This document shows positions 15,446 to 27,000 of a stretch of 64,000 nucleotides of DNA, piece by piece. The notes beneath the pieces are model-generated. The model was not told where the DNA came from and made no database searches. It saw nothing but the letters and a program-made list of their open reading frames with translations. This DNA is from Kryptolebias marmoratus (lineage: Eukaryota; Chordata; Actinopteri; Cyprinodontiformes; Rivulidae), in contig NC_051436.1 in assembly GCF_001649575.2 (NCBI RefSeq), positions 10,077,644 through 10,141,643 on the forward strand. Direction: 5' to 3'. Positions within the stretch are counted from its first letter, which is position 1; each line of letters begins with the position of its first letter. A program made the translations under genes and the position numbers.

Positions 15446-18400
15446 TCACTCCTCTTCCTCCGATGCGAAACTCGCCTGTTTGTCCTCCTCGGTTTGCGCC
15501 CGGATCGGAGGAACCGCCACGCGCCTCTTCCTGGCCAGGGAGAGCGCGACGCCCTTCTCGTAGTAGGCGCATTCGTTGATGAAGAACGGGTAGAGAGGCT
15601 CGCTGCCTTTATACGTCAGCGCTTCCCCCGAGAAGGTCTGGAACAGGGGGTCTTCGGGGCGGAGCAGGCAAAAGTCTCGATCCTGGGAGGAAAAAACAAA
15701 AAAACAATTTAAGGCGACAAATGTGAGAATTTCTGCTTTTGTATGTGGGGCCGGAAGGGAAGCTAAAGCCGACTGCAGCTGTTGGGAGACTCAAAAACGC
15801 AAGAAAATACACAAGTTTTCAGTTTCTCTGCACTCAGGTGGTCTAGTGCCAAACTGTGGTACAAGTACCGCCGGTGGTACTCAGGATTAGGGTTTCAAAG
15901 GGGTAAAAAATTCCCAGATGTGAAGTTAAGTCAGGGATTTTTTGGAAAAAATCCAAATTGTAAACTTTCCACAGGGATTATGGGAATTTTTTTTTTGATT
16001 CAACTGGAAGTTGAGGGTCATTTAATCGTAATCAGACAAAAATTTATACATTATATGCATGTGTTCAACCCAAAGGTTTCTGAAGTAACAAATTAAATGA
16101 CCTAATTTGCATAAGATGACATCACTGATGACATCACTATGTCGCAACCACACAACGCTTAGAATATAGATTTTGAACATTTCTATAGCTCCATTTCTTT
16201 TCTAAATTAATGCATACAATTTTCCCCCAACTGTGGTTAAAATCCCTGGTTAAATTCCAGGTTTATTCCTAAAAATTCCTTGTTAATTCCCACGGAAAGA
16301 TTCCAGTTTTGAAAATTCTCCAGATTTTTTGCAACCCTGGTCGTGGTATTCAGAAGAAATTTGGGCTACTGACTATTTACTGGAACTGAAGTTTAGCTAA
16401 AAAAAAGCAGAGATAGCTAAAAGCTACGAGGGATTCAAATAAATTTACAATCTTGGCTCCTAAAGGAAACAACTCCAAACCAAAAGTTCAGTCGAGAACA
16501 TTCCCAGGAATGATGTGGAATCCGGTAGACCTGGGTGAACCAGTTTGCTAGCAAATACGGAAGCAGCACCGGTGGAGTCTCTGTTGGCTCTGCGAGCAAC
16601 AAAAAGTACAAAACAATGAGGAAATCTGGTTCGAGCTAAATTGGAGCTGTATCTGGTTGTTGGGTGGCAAAGGAAGAGCCAACACCGGAGCGTATGTGGG
16701 GATTTTCTCAGCAAGAAAGGAACAAAACCATCACGGACTTGACCCTTCTGTTTGGGCAGGGGTGTCCAATCCTGGTCCTCGAGGGCCACCATCCTGCATG
16801 TTTTCCTTGTTTCTCTGCTCCAACACACCTGATTCAGTGGTTAAATCACCTCTTCATGTTCTGCAGAAGCCTGTTAATCACCCATTGATTCAAATCAGGT
16901 GTGTTGGAGCAGAGAAACAAGTAAAACATGTAGGATGGTGACCCTCCAGGACCAGGATTGGACACCCCTGTGTTAGGGGGTCTTTAATGGCTGTCATCGT
17001 GGTGGTACTTGGAGACGCTGGTATTTTTTCAGGTGGTTTATTTGTCATAAGACATGAGAGAACCATTGATCCTACGACATCCCTGCAACAAGATTGTGAC
17101 AACTGCAGATTTTAATGTGGAAAAAAAGAAGAAAGAAAACACAATTCAACGGTAGTTTTTCCTCGGTGAAGATGTAGGTCATGGAGGATTTATAGACTCA
17201 TTCTTCTCGCTATGTAAACTTCCAGATTTTATTACTAATAATAATAATAACATTATTAAAATCATGTATGGCATTCAGTTGTTTTGTCCTCTGGTGTAAA
17301 GCCATTGTAAATATAAAGGCCCCACCCTGTGATATGAACAACAGTTTATTGCTATAATGGATGAAGAGTTATTCATAGTGAGCAGCACTCAAAGAGTATT
17401 AGTCATAATTTATACAAGAGTTGCTTTTGCCAGGATGAAAGGGTGTAATAAATTTTTAATTTGTACCTAATGACTGGGCAGTGCATGTTTGTCTTGTTAG
17501 GTGATTATGGTATTCATCCACACCCAGGTTAGTTTAATTTACATACGGTTCATTAGCTACTACGTTGAATGGTTTATTTACCAGCGAGTAAGGAGTTTCT
17601 CAGGGCGTACCTGGAGGTGAGGATGAACGGCTGCTGTGATGTTGTGCGTCTGGCTGTCTCTCGGGTAGTCGATCTTCTTAACCATGGTAAACACGTCCAC
17701 AAACCCTCCTTCAAACACAGAACCTGATCACAGATGCAGAGCAAACACAAGATGATGTTGAAATCGATCGGGAGCTTTAAACGTACATTAATCTTTCAAG
17801 AGCTTTCTGAGTGCGCTCAGCTGCTGAGCTGGCGACAAACGTACCCGAGTTAAAGTGTCGGACCCAGTCCAGCACGTGCTGCACGCCTACTTTCATGGCC
17901 GTGTAGTTGGTTGATCTCACCACACCATGTGGCTGGGGACCAATCTCCAAGGCTGCAGACAGAGGATTTTAAAGGACAAATACAATCATTTATAATAAAC
18001 AATCCAGTATTAAAGTAGGCTTGAAACAGTGATATTAGAGTAAAAAATTACAAACTCACCAAAGCCGTGTTTTCCAACTGAATCAAGAGAATACGATTCT
18101 TTCTTAGAGACATCGTAATGGATGAATCTCATCGGCATATCTGGCATCTGCCTCTGACAAAACAAATATGAAGTAAAGTGCATTTACTGCATGTTCAAAA
18201 CAGCATCTTACTGTATTTTATAATTACTGTCCTGCCTCTGTTGTATCATCAGCAAACGTAACAAGAATTATATTTGGCAGTAAAGTAATGTGTCAGAAGA
18301 GAAAAGAGTACAGGACTGAGTACACATCCTTGAGGGGCTCCTGCAGTCAGTTTGAAGGCGTGTTAGGTCCTTCAGCTGCCTTTCTGAAGGAGTTAGATTC

Positions 18401-19004
18401 TCCAAAATCAGCGAAGCAAAAGCAGCTTTAAAGTCAAAACCAGAAACTTTTATTCATCGCAAAGAGATAACAAGATTCTTCACCTGAAGGTGTTTGAATA
18501 TGTGCAGACAGATCCAGTCACTGTCAGAATACGCGATGAAACACAGGCCCATGTTGGCGGTGGTGTTGTGGAGATCACAGACGAGATCCACGGCCCCCTG
18601 GCCGCCTTTAGGACCCAGCAAGGCATTCAGCTTTCGGGACAGGATGATCTCGTAGGGAGATGCGTCCGGGACAGGACCGCTTGGGAGACAAGACAGACCT
18701 GTCGTGAGTAGACATGTCGCCGCGGGGCAACGTCACCCTCCTGGCGTTCGCCTTACTTGAGGGTGGCGTGGGAGAAGCAGCGGTTCAGGTCCACGTCGAT
18801 GTATCTGCGGCACTGCTGCGTGGCCCGCGGGTTGGACAGCACCACCAGCACCGACAGGGGCCCCCCGTCCTCCGCGTCTTTCTCCCGCAAGTCCTTCAGC
18901 AGCTCTCGGACCAGGTACACGCCGGACAGCTCGTTGCCGTGGGTGCCGCCGCACACGGCGACCCGGGGCAGCCTGGGCAAACGCACCGGCTCGTCCACCT
19001 CCAT
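15446..19004 (-). CDS. acy3: Aminoacylase-3 / aspartoacylase-family zinc hydrolase
   Basis: Six coding exons on the minus strand, 19004-18757, 18679-18484, 18153-18060, 17952-17845, 17723-17611 and 15682-15446, join to 331 residues (human ACY3 319, ASPA 313). The family removes acyl groups from N-acyl amino acids; ACY3 prefers N-acetylated aromatic amino acids and mercapturates. Zinc ligands are visible: His22 and Glu25 in GGTHGNE, and His120 in DLHNTT. The catalytic Glu is Glu182 in ALEIGPQPHG. The conserved YYEKGVA block is in exon 6. The segment ESYSLDSVGKHGF resembles ACY3 more than ASPA, hence the name. The C-terminal tail is long and acidic (ASFASEEEE). The ATG directly follows a possible acceptor (GAGTCAG|ATG), so the 5' UTR is probably spliced. 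Intron 5 (about 1.9 kb) carries two transposon remnants. Confidence 0.92.
15888..16339. mobile_element. Non-autonomous hAT-like element
   Basis: The ends TAGGGTTTCAAAG (left) and TTTTGCAACCCTG (right) form an imperfect inverted repeat of the TAGGGTTGCAAA type common in fish. The interior repeats AATTCC/GGAATT-rich words and encodes nothing. It lies in acy3 intron 5. The flanks both contain GTGGTAYTCAG, which may reflect the target site. Confidence 0.65.
16757..16970. mobile_element. hAT-type MITE, copy 2
   Basis: It starts CAGGGGTGTCCAATCCTGG and ends CCAGGATTGGACACCCCTG, an excellent terminal inverted repeat. The flanking octamers are TGTTTGGG and TGTTAGGG, an 8-bp target duplication with one mismatch. 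The interior is a near palindrome centred on about 16865. It lies in acy3 intron 5. Confidence 0.92.
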
Positions 19005-19144
19005 CTGACTCGGCGCGACCGAAGTTACAGCAGGGAGCGGTACAAGAGAACAACTTTATACAACATAAAAATGACTGCAGTGTTTCGATCAGCGCTTACA
19101 AGCTTGATTCTGCAAAAGTTAGGTGTAAAATGTAAATAAAAACA

Positions 19145-20450
19145 GATTGCAATGATTTGAAAATCTCATAAACCCATCATTGATTCACAATTGAACATAC
19201 AGTAGTAAACATCTGGATTTCTTTAGTAAAAAATAGAATTTTGTGGCAGGACACATCTCAAAATAGTTGGAACGGCAAACAAAAGGTTGTAAAAGTGAAT
19301 GGAAACAGCTGCAAGAGCATGTTGTAACTAATTAGGTTAATTGGCAACAGGTCAATCAGAAAACAAACAGCATTTTAGAGAAGCTGAATTTCTCAGCAGT
19401 CCACCAAGCACTGCATCTAAAAATAGTGGAACGATTTTAGAATGATGCTCCTCGAAGGAAAAGCGGGAATACTTCAAGAATTTGGAGAAATTTCCGTGCA
19501 GAAAAGACAAGGCCGAAAATCCGTTACCGGGTGCCCGTTATCTACGAGGCCCTCAGGCGGCACTGTGTAAAAAAAAAAAACAGGTCTGATTCTGTTCTGG
19601 ACATGATCACACAGGCTCGGGAACTCTTCAACAAATCACGGTCTGTAAACGGCCAAAAAATACTGCTTAAAGCTCTATCAGGCAAAGAAGAAGTCGTATG
19701 TGAACACCACCATCGCCTCTGAGGCCAAGCTTATTTAAAAAAGAGACTGAGGCAAAGAGGAGGATTGTTCTGTGGTCAGACAACATAAAATTTAAGAAGA
19801 CAGCCTGTTATCAGCGCACACTTCAAAAGCCTGCCTCTCTGATGGCATGGGGGTGCATGAGTGCCTCTGGAATGGGCAGCTTACACATCCACAGAGCAGC
19901 ATATACAGGGTTTTAGAACACGCTCTATGCTCCCATCCAGCAAAGACGACCTAGCTCGAACGGCTAGAATCCAACATCAGACGTTAACGGGACGACAACC
20001 CCGTCCATGAACTTCCGCAGCTCTCGGCAGAACGTCTAGGACAGTGGTGGCCAATCCTGGTCGTCGAGGGCCACTATTCTGCATGTTTTACTTGTTTCTC
20101 TGCTCCAACACACCTGATTTGAACCAATGGGTGATTAACAGGCTTCTGCAGAACATGAAGAGGTGATTTAACCACTGAATCAGGTGTGTTGGAGCAGAGA
20201 AACAAGGAAAACATGCAGGATGGTGGCCCTCGAGGACCAGGATTGGAGACCCCTGATCTAGGATGTTTTTAAAAGAAGAGGAGATGCTTCACAGTGGTCA
20301 ACACGGCCCTGCCCCAACTTTGAGATGTGTTGAGGCCATAAAATTTTATCAAAGTGTAACAATTCTTTTAGTGTAAGCATCTGAGGTTTTCTGTGTTCTG
20401 CTGTGAATAAAACCTGGGTTGTGAAATGTGCAAATCATTGCATTCTGTCC
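19145..20450 (+). mobile_element. Degenerate Tc1/mariner-like transposon
   Basis: The left end has GCAATGATTTGAAAATCTCA (19151) and the right end has its inverse TGCAAATCATTGCA (20429). This is the CCCAACTTTTT-ended type of fish Tc1/mariner element. Inside, a broken transposase reading frame is visible: ARELFNKSRSVNGQKIL near 19620, then GCATGGGGGTGCATGAGTGC (a family hallmark for the AWGCMSA block) and a segment around a TMLPSSKDDL-like run near 19930. The gene is full of shifts and stops, so it is dead. A hAT MITE has inserted at 20042-20255. Confidence 0.8.
20042..20255. mobile_element. hAT-type MITE, copy 3 (nested)
   Basis: The ends CAGTGGTGGCCAATCCTGG and CCAGGATTGGAGACCCCTG are inverted repeats. 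The flanks GTCTAGGA and ATCTAGGA are an 8-bp duplication with one mismatch. It is inserted within the Tc1-like element at 19145-20450 and is therefore the younger of the two. Confidence 0.92.
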
Positions 20451-22138
20451 CAACTTTTTCCCCTAACCTGGGATTTATCACATTCAGAACGCATCACTGC
20501 CAAAAGAAGCCGCTCATGTAAGGTCCATCCTTTGCTTCACCGCATTCATTTAGTATGCTGATGTCGCTGGAGCCGCGAACTGCAGCACCGAGCAGCCGCG
20601 CGAACTCGTGAAGTCTTACCTCGCATCGCCGGTTTGCTTGAAACTCTACGGCAGAAGTTTTGGTTTCTAAACTGAACTAAATCAGTTTAGAAACTGAACT
20701 AAAGAGAAAAGTCGAGCAGAGAAAGCTCGAAGTGAGTCGGAAACAACAACAACAAAAAAAAAAGCTGTCAAAGATAACCGAGGAAAGCCATCTCTCCCAA
20801 CTTACCTATGCTGTTACCTTGCTCTCTCTGCCTGCCGCTCACCCTCTTCCCCCCGCCGGGCTTTCACGCAGTTTTCACTGATTCAGCATTTCCATCCCGC
20901 TCCGCTCCGCCACGTCGCAGGCAGACAGGCAGGCAGGGTGTGTCCGCAGAGTGATGCAAAGCATCGGCCGCTTCCTCTGGTCACAACGCTTAGCTGACCA
21001 CCCCCCTCCTCCTCCCCTCCCCAACCCGACTCACCCGTTTCCTCTATGAGCCGTGCAAAAAAAAAAAAAAGGTGGTAGGTTCCAGGCTGCTTTAAAAAAA
21101 AAAAAAATCAGCTGGGATGACACAGCAGGAGAGGCGCCCGGGCTGCGTGGAAGAAACTGATCTGGGTGAAGAACAAGAGGAACAGCTGCAGATTTAAAGC
21201 AAACATTTGAGATTTAAACACAAAAAGGACAGCATTAATTTACAATAAGCGCCACTTTATAAACGCTTTATTATTGCTTTATGAAAACAGGTTACGGATG
21301 AGTTTGTCGACACTTCGTAAAGCATTAATAAACAGCTTTTCATACGTCAAAAAGAGGCCCGCTGCTCAGTTCGTTCAGCTGAGCAACCTTTTTATTCGGA
21401 GACAAACTCCGGTTTTCGAAACGCTCGTCCTTCTCACATGCAGTTCGTCACTTAATGACAAACGTTTGACATCCGACGTGAACGCGCAAACGATATTTGG
21501 CGCTCCTGTGAAATTTCAAAAATAAGATAATTCAAGTCAGACACTTAAAACTTGAATTATGAAGAATTTCAGCTCACTATTTGACTCATCGTCTAATGAA
21601 ATATGCAGCTTTATTACGATTTACAGTCTGTTAATAACGGCGTTATTAACTATTAGTAAACTATAATTGTAAAGTGGTACTACTAAAATTATATTTTACA
21701 GAATAGAAGCTACGACCGATGTTTTGTTTTTTTCATTTTGCTGTAGATATTTTCTCAAAAGAAGGACGCATTTTGTTTTTTGTTTTTTTTGAATATCATG
21801 TTTGACTTTACACATCTAAAACACTTGTTTTTTTACAATTTGTTATTGAAAGAACTTGATTTATTTACACACTAAATAAATCTGTAGCAGATTCTCCCCC
21901 AATGTCCACCACTTTTAATTTTGCAGATTTAGACACAAAGTTCTGTCGGGAACTCAAAGCCCCAAAAAGAAGCCACTAAAAACTAAACAGGCTGGTTGTT
22001 TTGATCAGATTATCCCTTTAACAACACTTGTCTCCAGTGTTGTCAATACTGGACCAAAAAAAAGGACTGTTTTTGCAAAATCTCGCAAAATAATTGGAAT
22101 AAAACAATCAGTGTGAGAAGTTATTTGACATCCCAGCA
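20451..22138. other. Upstream region of acy3 and downstream of osbp
   Basis: No protein gene was recognised. The part 20530-21060 contains GC-rich and C/T-rich blocks that could hold the acy3 promoter and an untranslated first exon on the minus strand, but no firm donor could be fixed. A 12-bp perfect inverted repeat lies at 20664-20693. From 21100 on the sequence is AT-rich and featureless, up to the presumed osbp transcript end. Confidence 0.4.
20664..20693. repeat. Perfect 12-bp inverted repeat
   Basis: TTTCTAAACTGA, a 6-base spacer (ACTAAA), then TCAGTTTAGAAA. The neighbouring bases also repeat AACTGAACTAAA directly. The position upstream of acy3 is compatible with a regulatory palindrome, but this is only sequence shape. 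Confidence 0.7.
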
Positions 22139-22144
22139 TTTATT
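22139..22144 (-). other. Candidate osbp polyadenylation signal
   Basis: TTTATT on the plus strand is AATAAA on the osbp strand, 1.9 kb after the osbp stop codon. Other candidates occur nearer, in the TTTATTTATTTATT run at about 23183-23205, so the real end may be shorter. The stretch 22145-24039 is otherwise 3' UTR-like, with a TG run near 23565 and a run of GGT and G-tracts at 23920-23965. Confidence 0.4.
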
Positions 22145-24039
22145 ACAGATTGTTTTGTTTTTTTTAAACCTGTGCTAATACAAAATACTGAACAATGTCA
22201 CGGTTCTGCTGAGTCAAGTACATAAACTCCCTTTTTCCTGAAAAATGAAGACAATTATCTCCCGATATTACAAGAAGAACCAATTTGAGAAAAGGAAAAC
22301 AAAAAAACAAAAAAAAAACTACAATACAGTTGTCAATACTATTGTGTGAATCTCTACACATTTATAAAGTCACTGTTATTCGCAAAGCTTTTCAATTCTT
22401 CGCTCCTTCTTCATGTTTAAGTACACTTACAAAGAAATTCATGAATCGCACACACACACTCAGTCGCTCACACACACGCGCACGCTCACACACAAAACAC
22501 ATTTCATCTCATGTTTTTGGTGTTAAATTATACTTGCATATGTGCAAAACTCCTCAGCAGACACACCGGGGTGCCATGTTTATTTTCCAGCACAGCATTT
22601 AGTTTCAATCTGATTTTTTTTTTTTCTTTTTTTTTTTAAACGTACCAAGTCACCTCAGCTTTTTTTTTATTGCTATCTAACTTGGTTATTTCACTGACAA
22701 AGTATTACCCCAGTACTGTGAAGAAAAAAGGGTAATTTTACTAACAGTAGCTGAATAAAAAACTATTCATGTGAGATCTCAGATCCTTGGAGGAGGGGTT
22801 CTGTGGAAAGGCTAGCAACAGTTAATATCTTACCTGTAGTAGGTAGCTGTTTGAGCGACCTCAGTGTGAGCTTAATTCTGACTGGACTGACGAGCTAATG
22901 GCTAGTCAGGCCATTAGCTCACCAATCTCGCCTAAATTGAATTATTTTTCCCCAAACTGAAGAATTGTTTCCACAACAGATAAGATATTAATCGTTCAGA
23001 ACATTTCCCAAGACCCTCGCTTTAAAATATCCGAGCTATCCCTTTAATGTTCGTACAGGAAACTCCCTACAGATGTCAATACTCTGTTCGTGTAGCTGTG
23101 ATGGAAATACAAGCGAGAGCAGGTTTCTCTTTATTTAAGGCAACGATACATATTTAGACCTTGTACCCGACCGTGACTTTTTTTTATTTATTTATTTATT
23201 TTATTTAACCACATCTTCCCTTAGGCCTTCACTGAGAGGAAACAGAAAAAAAAAGATAAAATATGACAGTGTTGATGGTCAACAAGTATTCCAGACAATC
23301 AAGTCTCCTCTGAACTGCCGCGTTTCGCTTCGTTCGCTTTAAATGGAAGAGCCGAAAACGCTGTCATACGTACGCACGAGCAAAAACCTTCACGACGTCA
23401 CATTAAGACACTAAAATCGGAGAGAAGCAGAAGAGTTCTTAATGTTTTCAAGGCCACTAGTTGACAGTTTGACGAAGCTGCAATCGGGGTTCGATAGAAA
23501 CGAGCACGCTGCCCCAAGTTTGTCCCTAATTGGTTTTTAGAGTTATCACCGAAGCAGGCAGAGCTGTGTGTGTGTGTGTGTGTGGGGGGGGTCCTGCTCC
23601 CGATCTGACAGACTGAGCGGACTGCAGCTCTGCCACAAACAAAAACAAAAAACAAAAAACCTGGAAGCGCCGCTTATTTCACCGCTTCCCTCCTTGTGCC
23701 GAACCCGACAGGAAGCCAGAACCCGAAAAGACGTTTTCTCCATTTCCAAATGTCCAGTCCCTCTCAGAGAAATTGACAGCAACGACGACGACAACAACAA
23801 CAACCGAAGTGGGACGCGGGGAGGACGCTGTCCCTCTTTCCTCTCGGTCGGACGGCGGTGAGACCGTCCGGGAGATCTCTTAGAACAGAGAGCCGCTGGA
23901 GGGGAAGCAGCCGTCCAAGAAAGGGGTGGTAGTGGTGGTGGTGGTAGGGATGGGGGTGGGGGACAACTAAAGGTGGGCTCCAGGAAGCCGTCCGGGCGGC
24001 TGCGATGGTCAGTCTTCTCCACAGTCGACGTGGCCGGGG

Positions 24040-27000
24040 TCAAAATATATCCTGGCATCCCTCCCAGCCGCCAAGCTCCTTGGCCTCCCAGTAGCCTCCC
24101 TTATAGATGTGAACCTGCTCACCTGTGATCTGGTCCTTGCAGCGCTCGAACCAGAGCGCCTTGTAGTTGTCGTGAGGCGCACCTGAAAGAGAAGACGACT
24201 CGTGAAGACAACGCCACACGTGGCCTCGGGACGGAGGAAGGTGGCGAGCGGAGATTAAAGAGGAATACTTGCTTTTGAGGGAGGGATCAGCAAGAGAGTC
24301 CTCATCGACAGCTTTTAGAAGAGAAAAGGTGGGAATAACAGATTTTTTTTTTTTTTATTAAACCCCCTTAATTATTTCCCCCAAGAAAAAGCTAGCGAGG
24401 AATGCGGAGGCGGACGCGTTCGGCTCTTACCGTCGTCCGATTGGCTGGAGGCGCGCTGGCTGGCGGCCTCCCGCTCGCGCTCGCGCCGGGCGCTGCGCTG
24501 CTTCTCCTCCAGCCGCTGCTTCTCGCTGTTGGCTTCGTCCCAGCGGCCGAACTCCATGAGGCGCTGGTCGGGCCGGCGCCGGCTGTCGGTGGGCGCCACG
24601 CCGTCCTCGGGCTCGTTCAGGGTCAGAGCCAGCGCCGTGAAGAAGTACATGTTCTCCGCGCCGTTGCTTCGAGGGCAGGGAGAACGACACCGTCAGTCAC
24701 GCCAACCGGTGGCGCTTTTTTTTTGTTTTAATTCATGATTACAGACTCGTAGATGCTCAGGGCAAACTGTAGCTGCTTGATTTACAAATATAAGAACATT
24801 TTTTAGCATTTAGTATGTTTAATTAGTGCTGTGGCGTTTTATAAAGGTCCTGTTCAAAACAGAAACAGAAATTTTCAGATATTTTTGAGCTCAGACGTCC
24901 AAAGAGGCAAAATAAACTCTACGTGTGTGGCTGGAGGTTTGAGTGCTCAGTAAGATGCCTTAAGAAACATCTGCGTCTCTACTTTACAGAGCAAAAAAAA
25001 AAGACTAGAACCTTCCGCTGATGAAAAATGTCTGCTATTAAACTCCAATAATCCTAATTAAAGCAGGAAACAGCTTCTTCTTCCAGCAGGGGCTCATCGG
25101 AAAGACAAAAAGAAACAAAAAAATAAAGATTTCATTCAGAAAGGTAAGAACTGGGAAGCTAGTATTTTTACAAACCTAGCAGGATAGTGGTAAAACATTA
25201 TTATTATATAATTATTTAATAATTAGGTTTGGAAATTACCTAAAAGTTTCGTGACACTCGTGGTACGATACTGTAATGTTTTAACGTGGCCGCAAGAGCT
25301 TTTGTCCCACACGCAAATTAAGCAGAGGACTCTCAAGTGAACGGGTTTAAGACATAACGACGCACTTATCGCACCCATCAGGGACCTCTTAGTCCGATTT
25401 CTGTAACGCTCCGATCCCAGAGCCTCGAACAGCAGCGCACAACATGTCCATTTTAATCTTTGGCTCAACTGAAAACATGACTGTGATCAAAATAAAACCG
25501 TTAAAGTAAAAAAAAATAAATAAATAAAAAGCAGCACCGGGTTCTTTTCCGACCCTAATCGATGCACTGTCAGCACAGATTAGTGCTGACAAATGGTGCG
25601 TTGAACTGCAATGCTTTTATGGATCAAAAATAAATAAATAAATTAGATAATTGAGTATTAGATTGACAGGCTGCACGTCAACCTGGTTCAGCTCAAATCT
25701 GGCTGATTACAGTAACAAACTATAAATTAGAATTTGCAAAACAGGTTTGTGGAGAAGATAACTGCAGCTACGGACAGAAAGAAATATTCTGATGTTGTAT
25801 AAACGCATTATTCCGTACTCCACGATGAAATAAAGCAGACATTAACCATCGTCTGACGCAGTTTGGGTCGTTTTAGAGACAATGCTGTTCGTTGAGGACG
25901 TCACAGTTTTGGTTTAATAAACAGCTGATGCTGGCTCCGTAAACAACAAAACTACGGTTCAAAAAATAAAAAAAGGACATTTTCAGGTGTTCAGCCGTTT
26001 CGTTTTGCGGGCGTTAACACTTACGGTAGAGGGTTTCTCTTCCACAGCTCTCTGGCCTTGAGGGTTTGATAGACCGTCTTCTGTTTGCCCTCGGCGCCGT
26101 TCTCGCCTCCCCGGCTGCTCTGCATCACCCGGGAGAACTCCATCTTCTCGTCCCACGTGCCCGACAGCACGTAGTGGGCCTTCCCGTCCTTGTCCATCAC
26201 CACGCCGGTCACCTGAAAACGACAGGAGGCGGAAATAAAAACAAGCATCGGAGGAAAACGATTTTTTTTTATTTTTTTTATAGTCTTTCTAACCTTTCTG
26301 GCTACGTCTCGGGAGAAGTAGCTGTACGGAGCAAACTTCAGGTGGCAGCGATCTCCCGTGGTGTGGTTCACGACGTCCACCTCTCCGGACTGAAAGGAAA
26401 ACACGAATCCCTCTCAGTATTTGTCTGAAACTAATATTTGCGCGAGATACCGACCGGTGCCTCATATCGCCGAACACGCTCAGATCGTTCACAGGATGTG
26501 TTTATTACAGGAAGTGAGGAAAAGAAAGTCTGCCCACTTTCAGTTCTGGGCTTTTACGAATTATCTGGTCTTTATCAGGCTGTAAAATTATATAAATCTG
26601 ACTTCAAGTGTAAAAAAAACAAGATTCTATTGTGTTAATATAAAAGAATGATTCATTTTAAAGGATTTTAGGAGGACTTTTAATTAAAAGGATTATTTCT
26701 GAAGTCATACCTGTTAGAAAACTTTAATTTAATAATATATTAGGAAGATTATATGTTGTTGTAAGTACTGGAATGGCTAGATGGTGTCTTTATGGACTTG
26801 TTTTTGAGCAAATTGAGATTTCCGTAAAAATCTCAAAATCTCCAAAATCTAAATTTCGTTCGGTTTCTGGTCTGCGGTTTGTGCTCATTCGGACTCGGGT
26901 CACACGTGTTCCCCACGCAGCCAGGCGTATCCTGCTGCCATATGAAGAATGTAAAAGGAAGGGGGGAAAAAAAGGGGGTGGGGGTTCGAAAACTTTCCAT

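Noticed and set aside
18714..19139. 141-codon plus-strand frame across acy3 exon 1
   Set aside because: Shadow of the minus-strand exon, which carries the zinc-binding GTHGNE motif and correct splice signals.
23560..23590. TG run followed by G-tract near the osbp 3' region as a possible regulatory structure
   Set aside because: Short and of ordinary microsatellite type; no evidence for a function.
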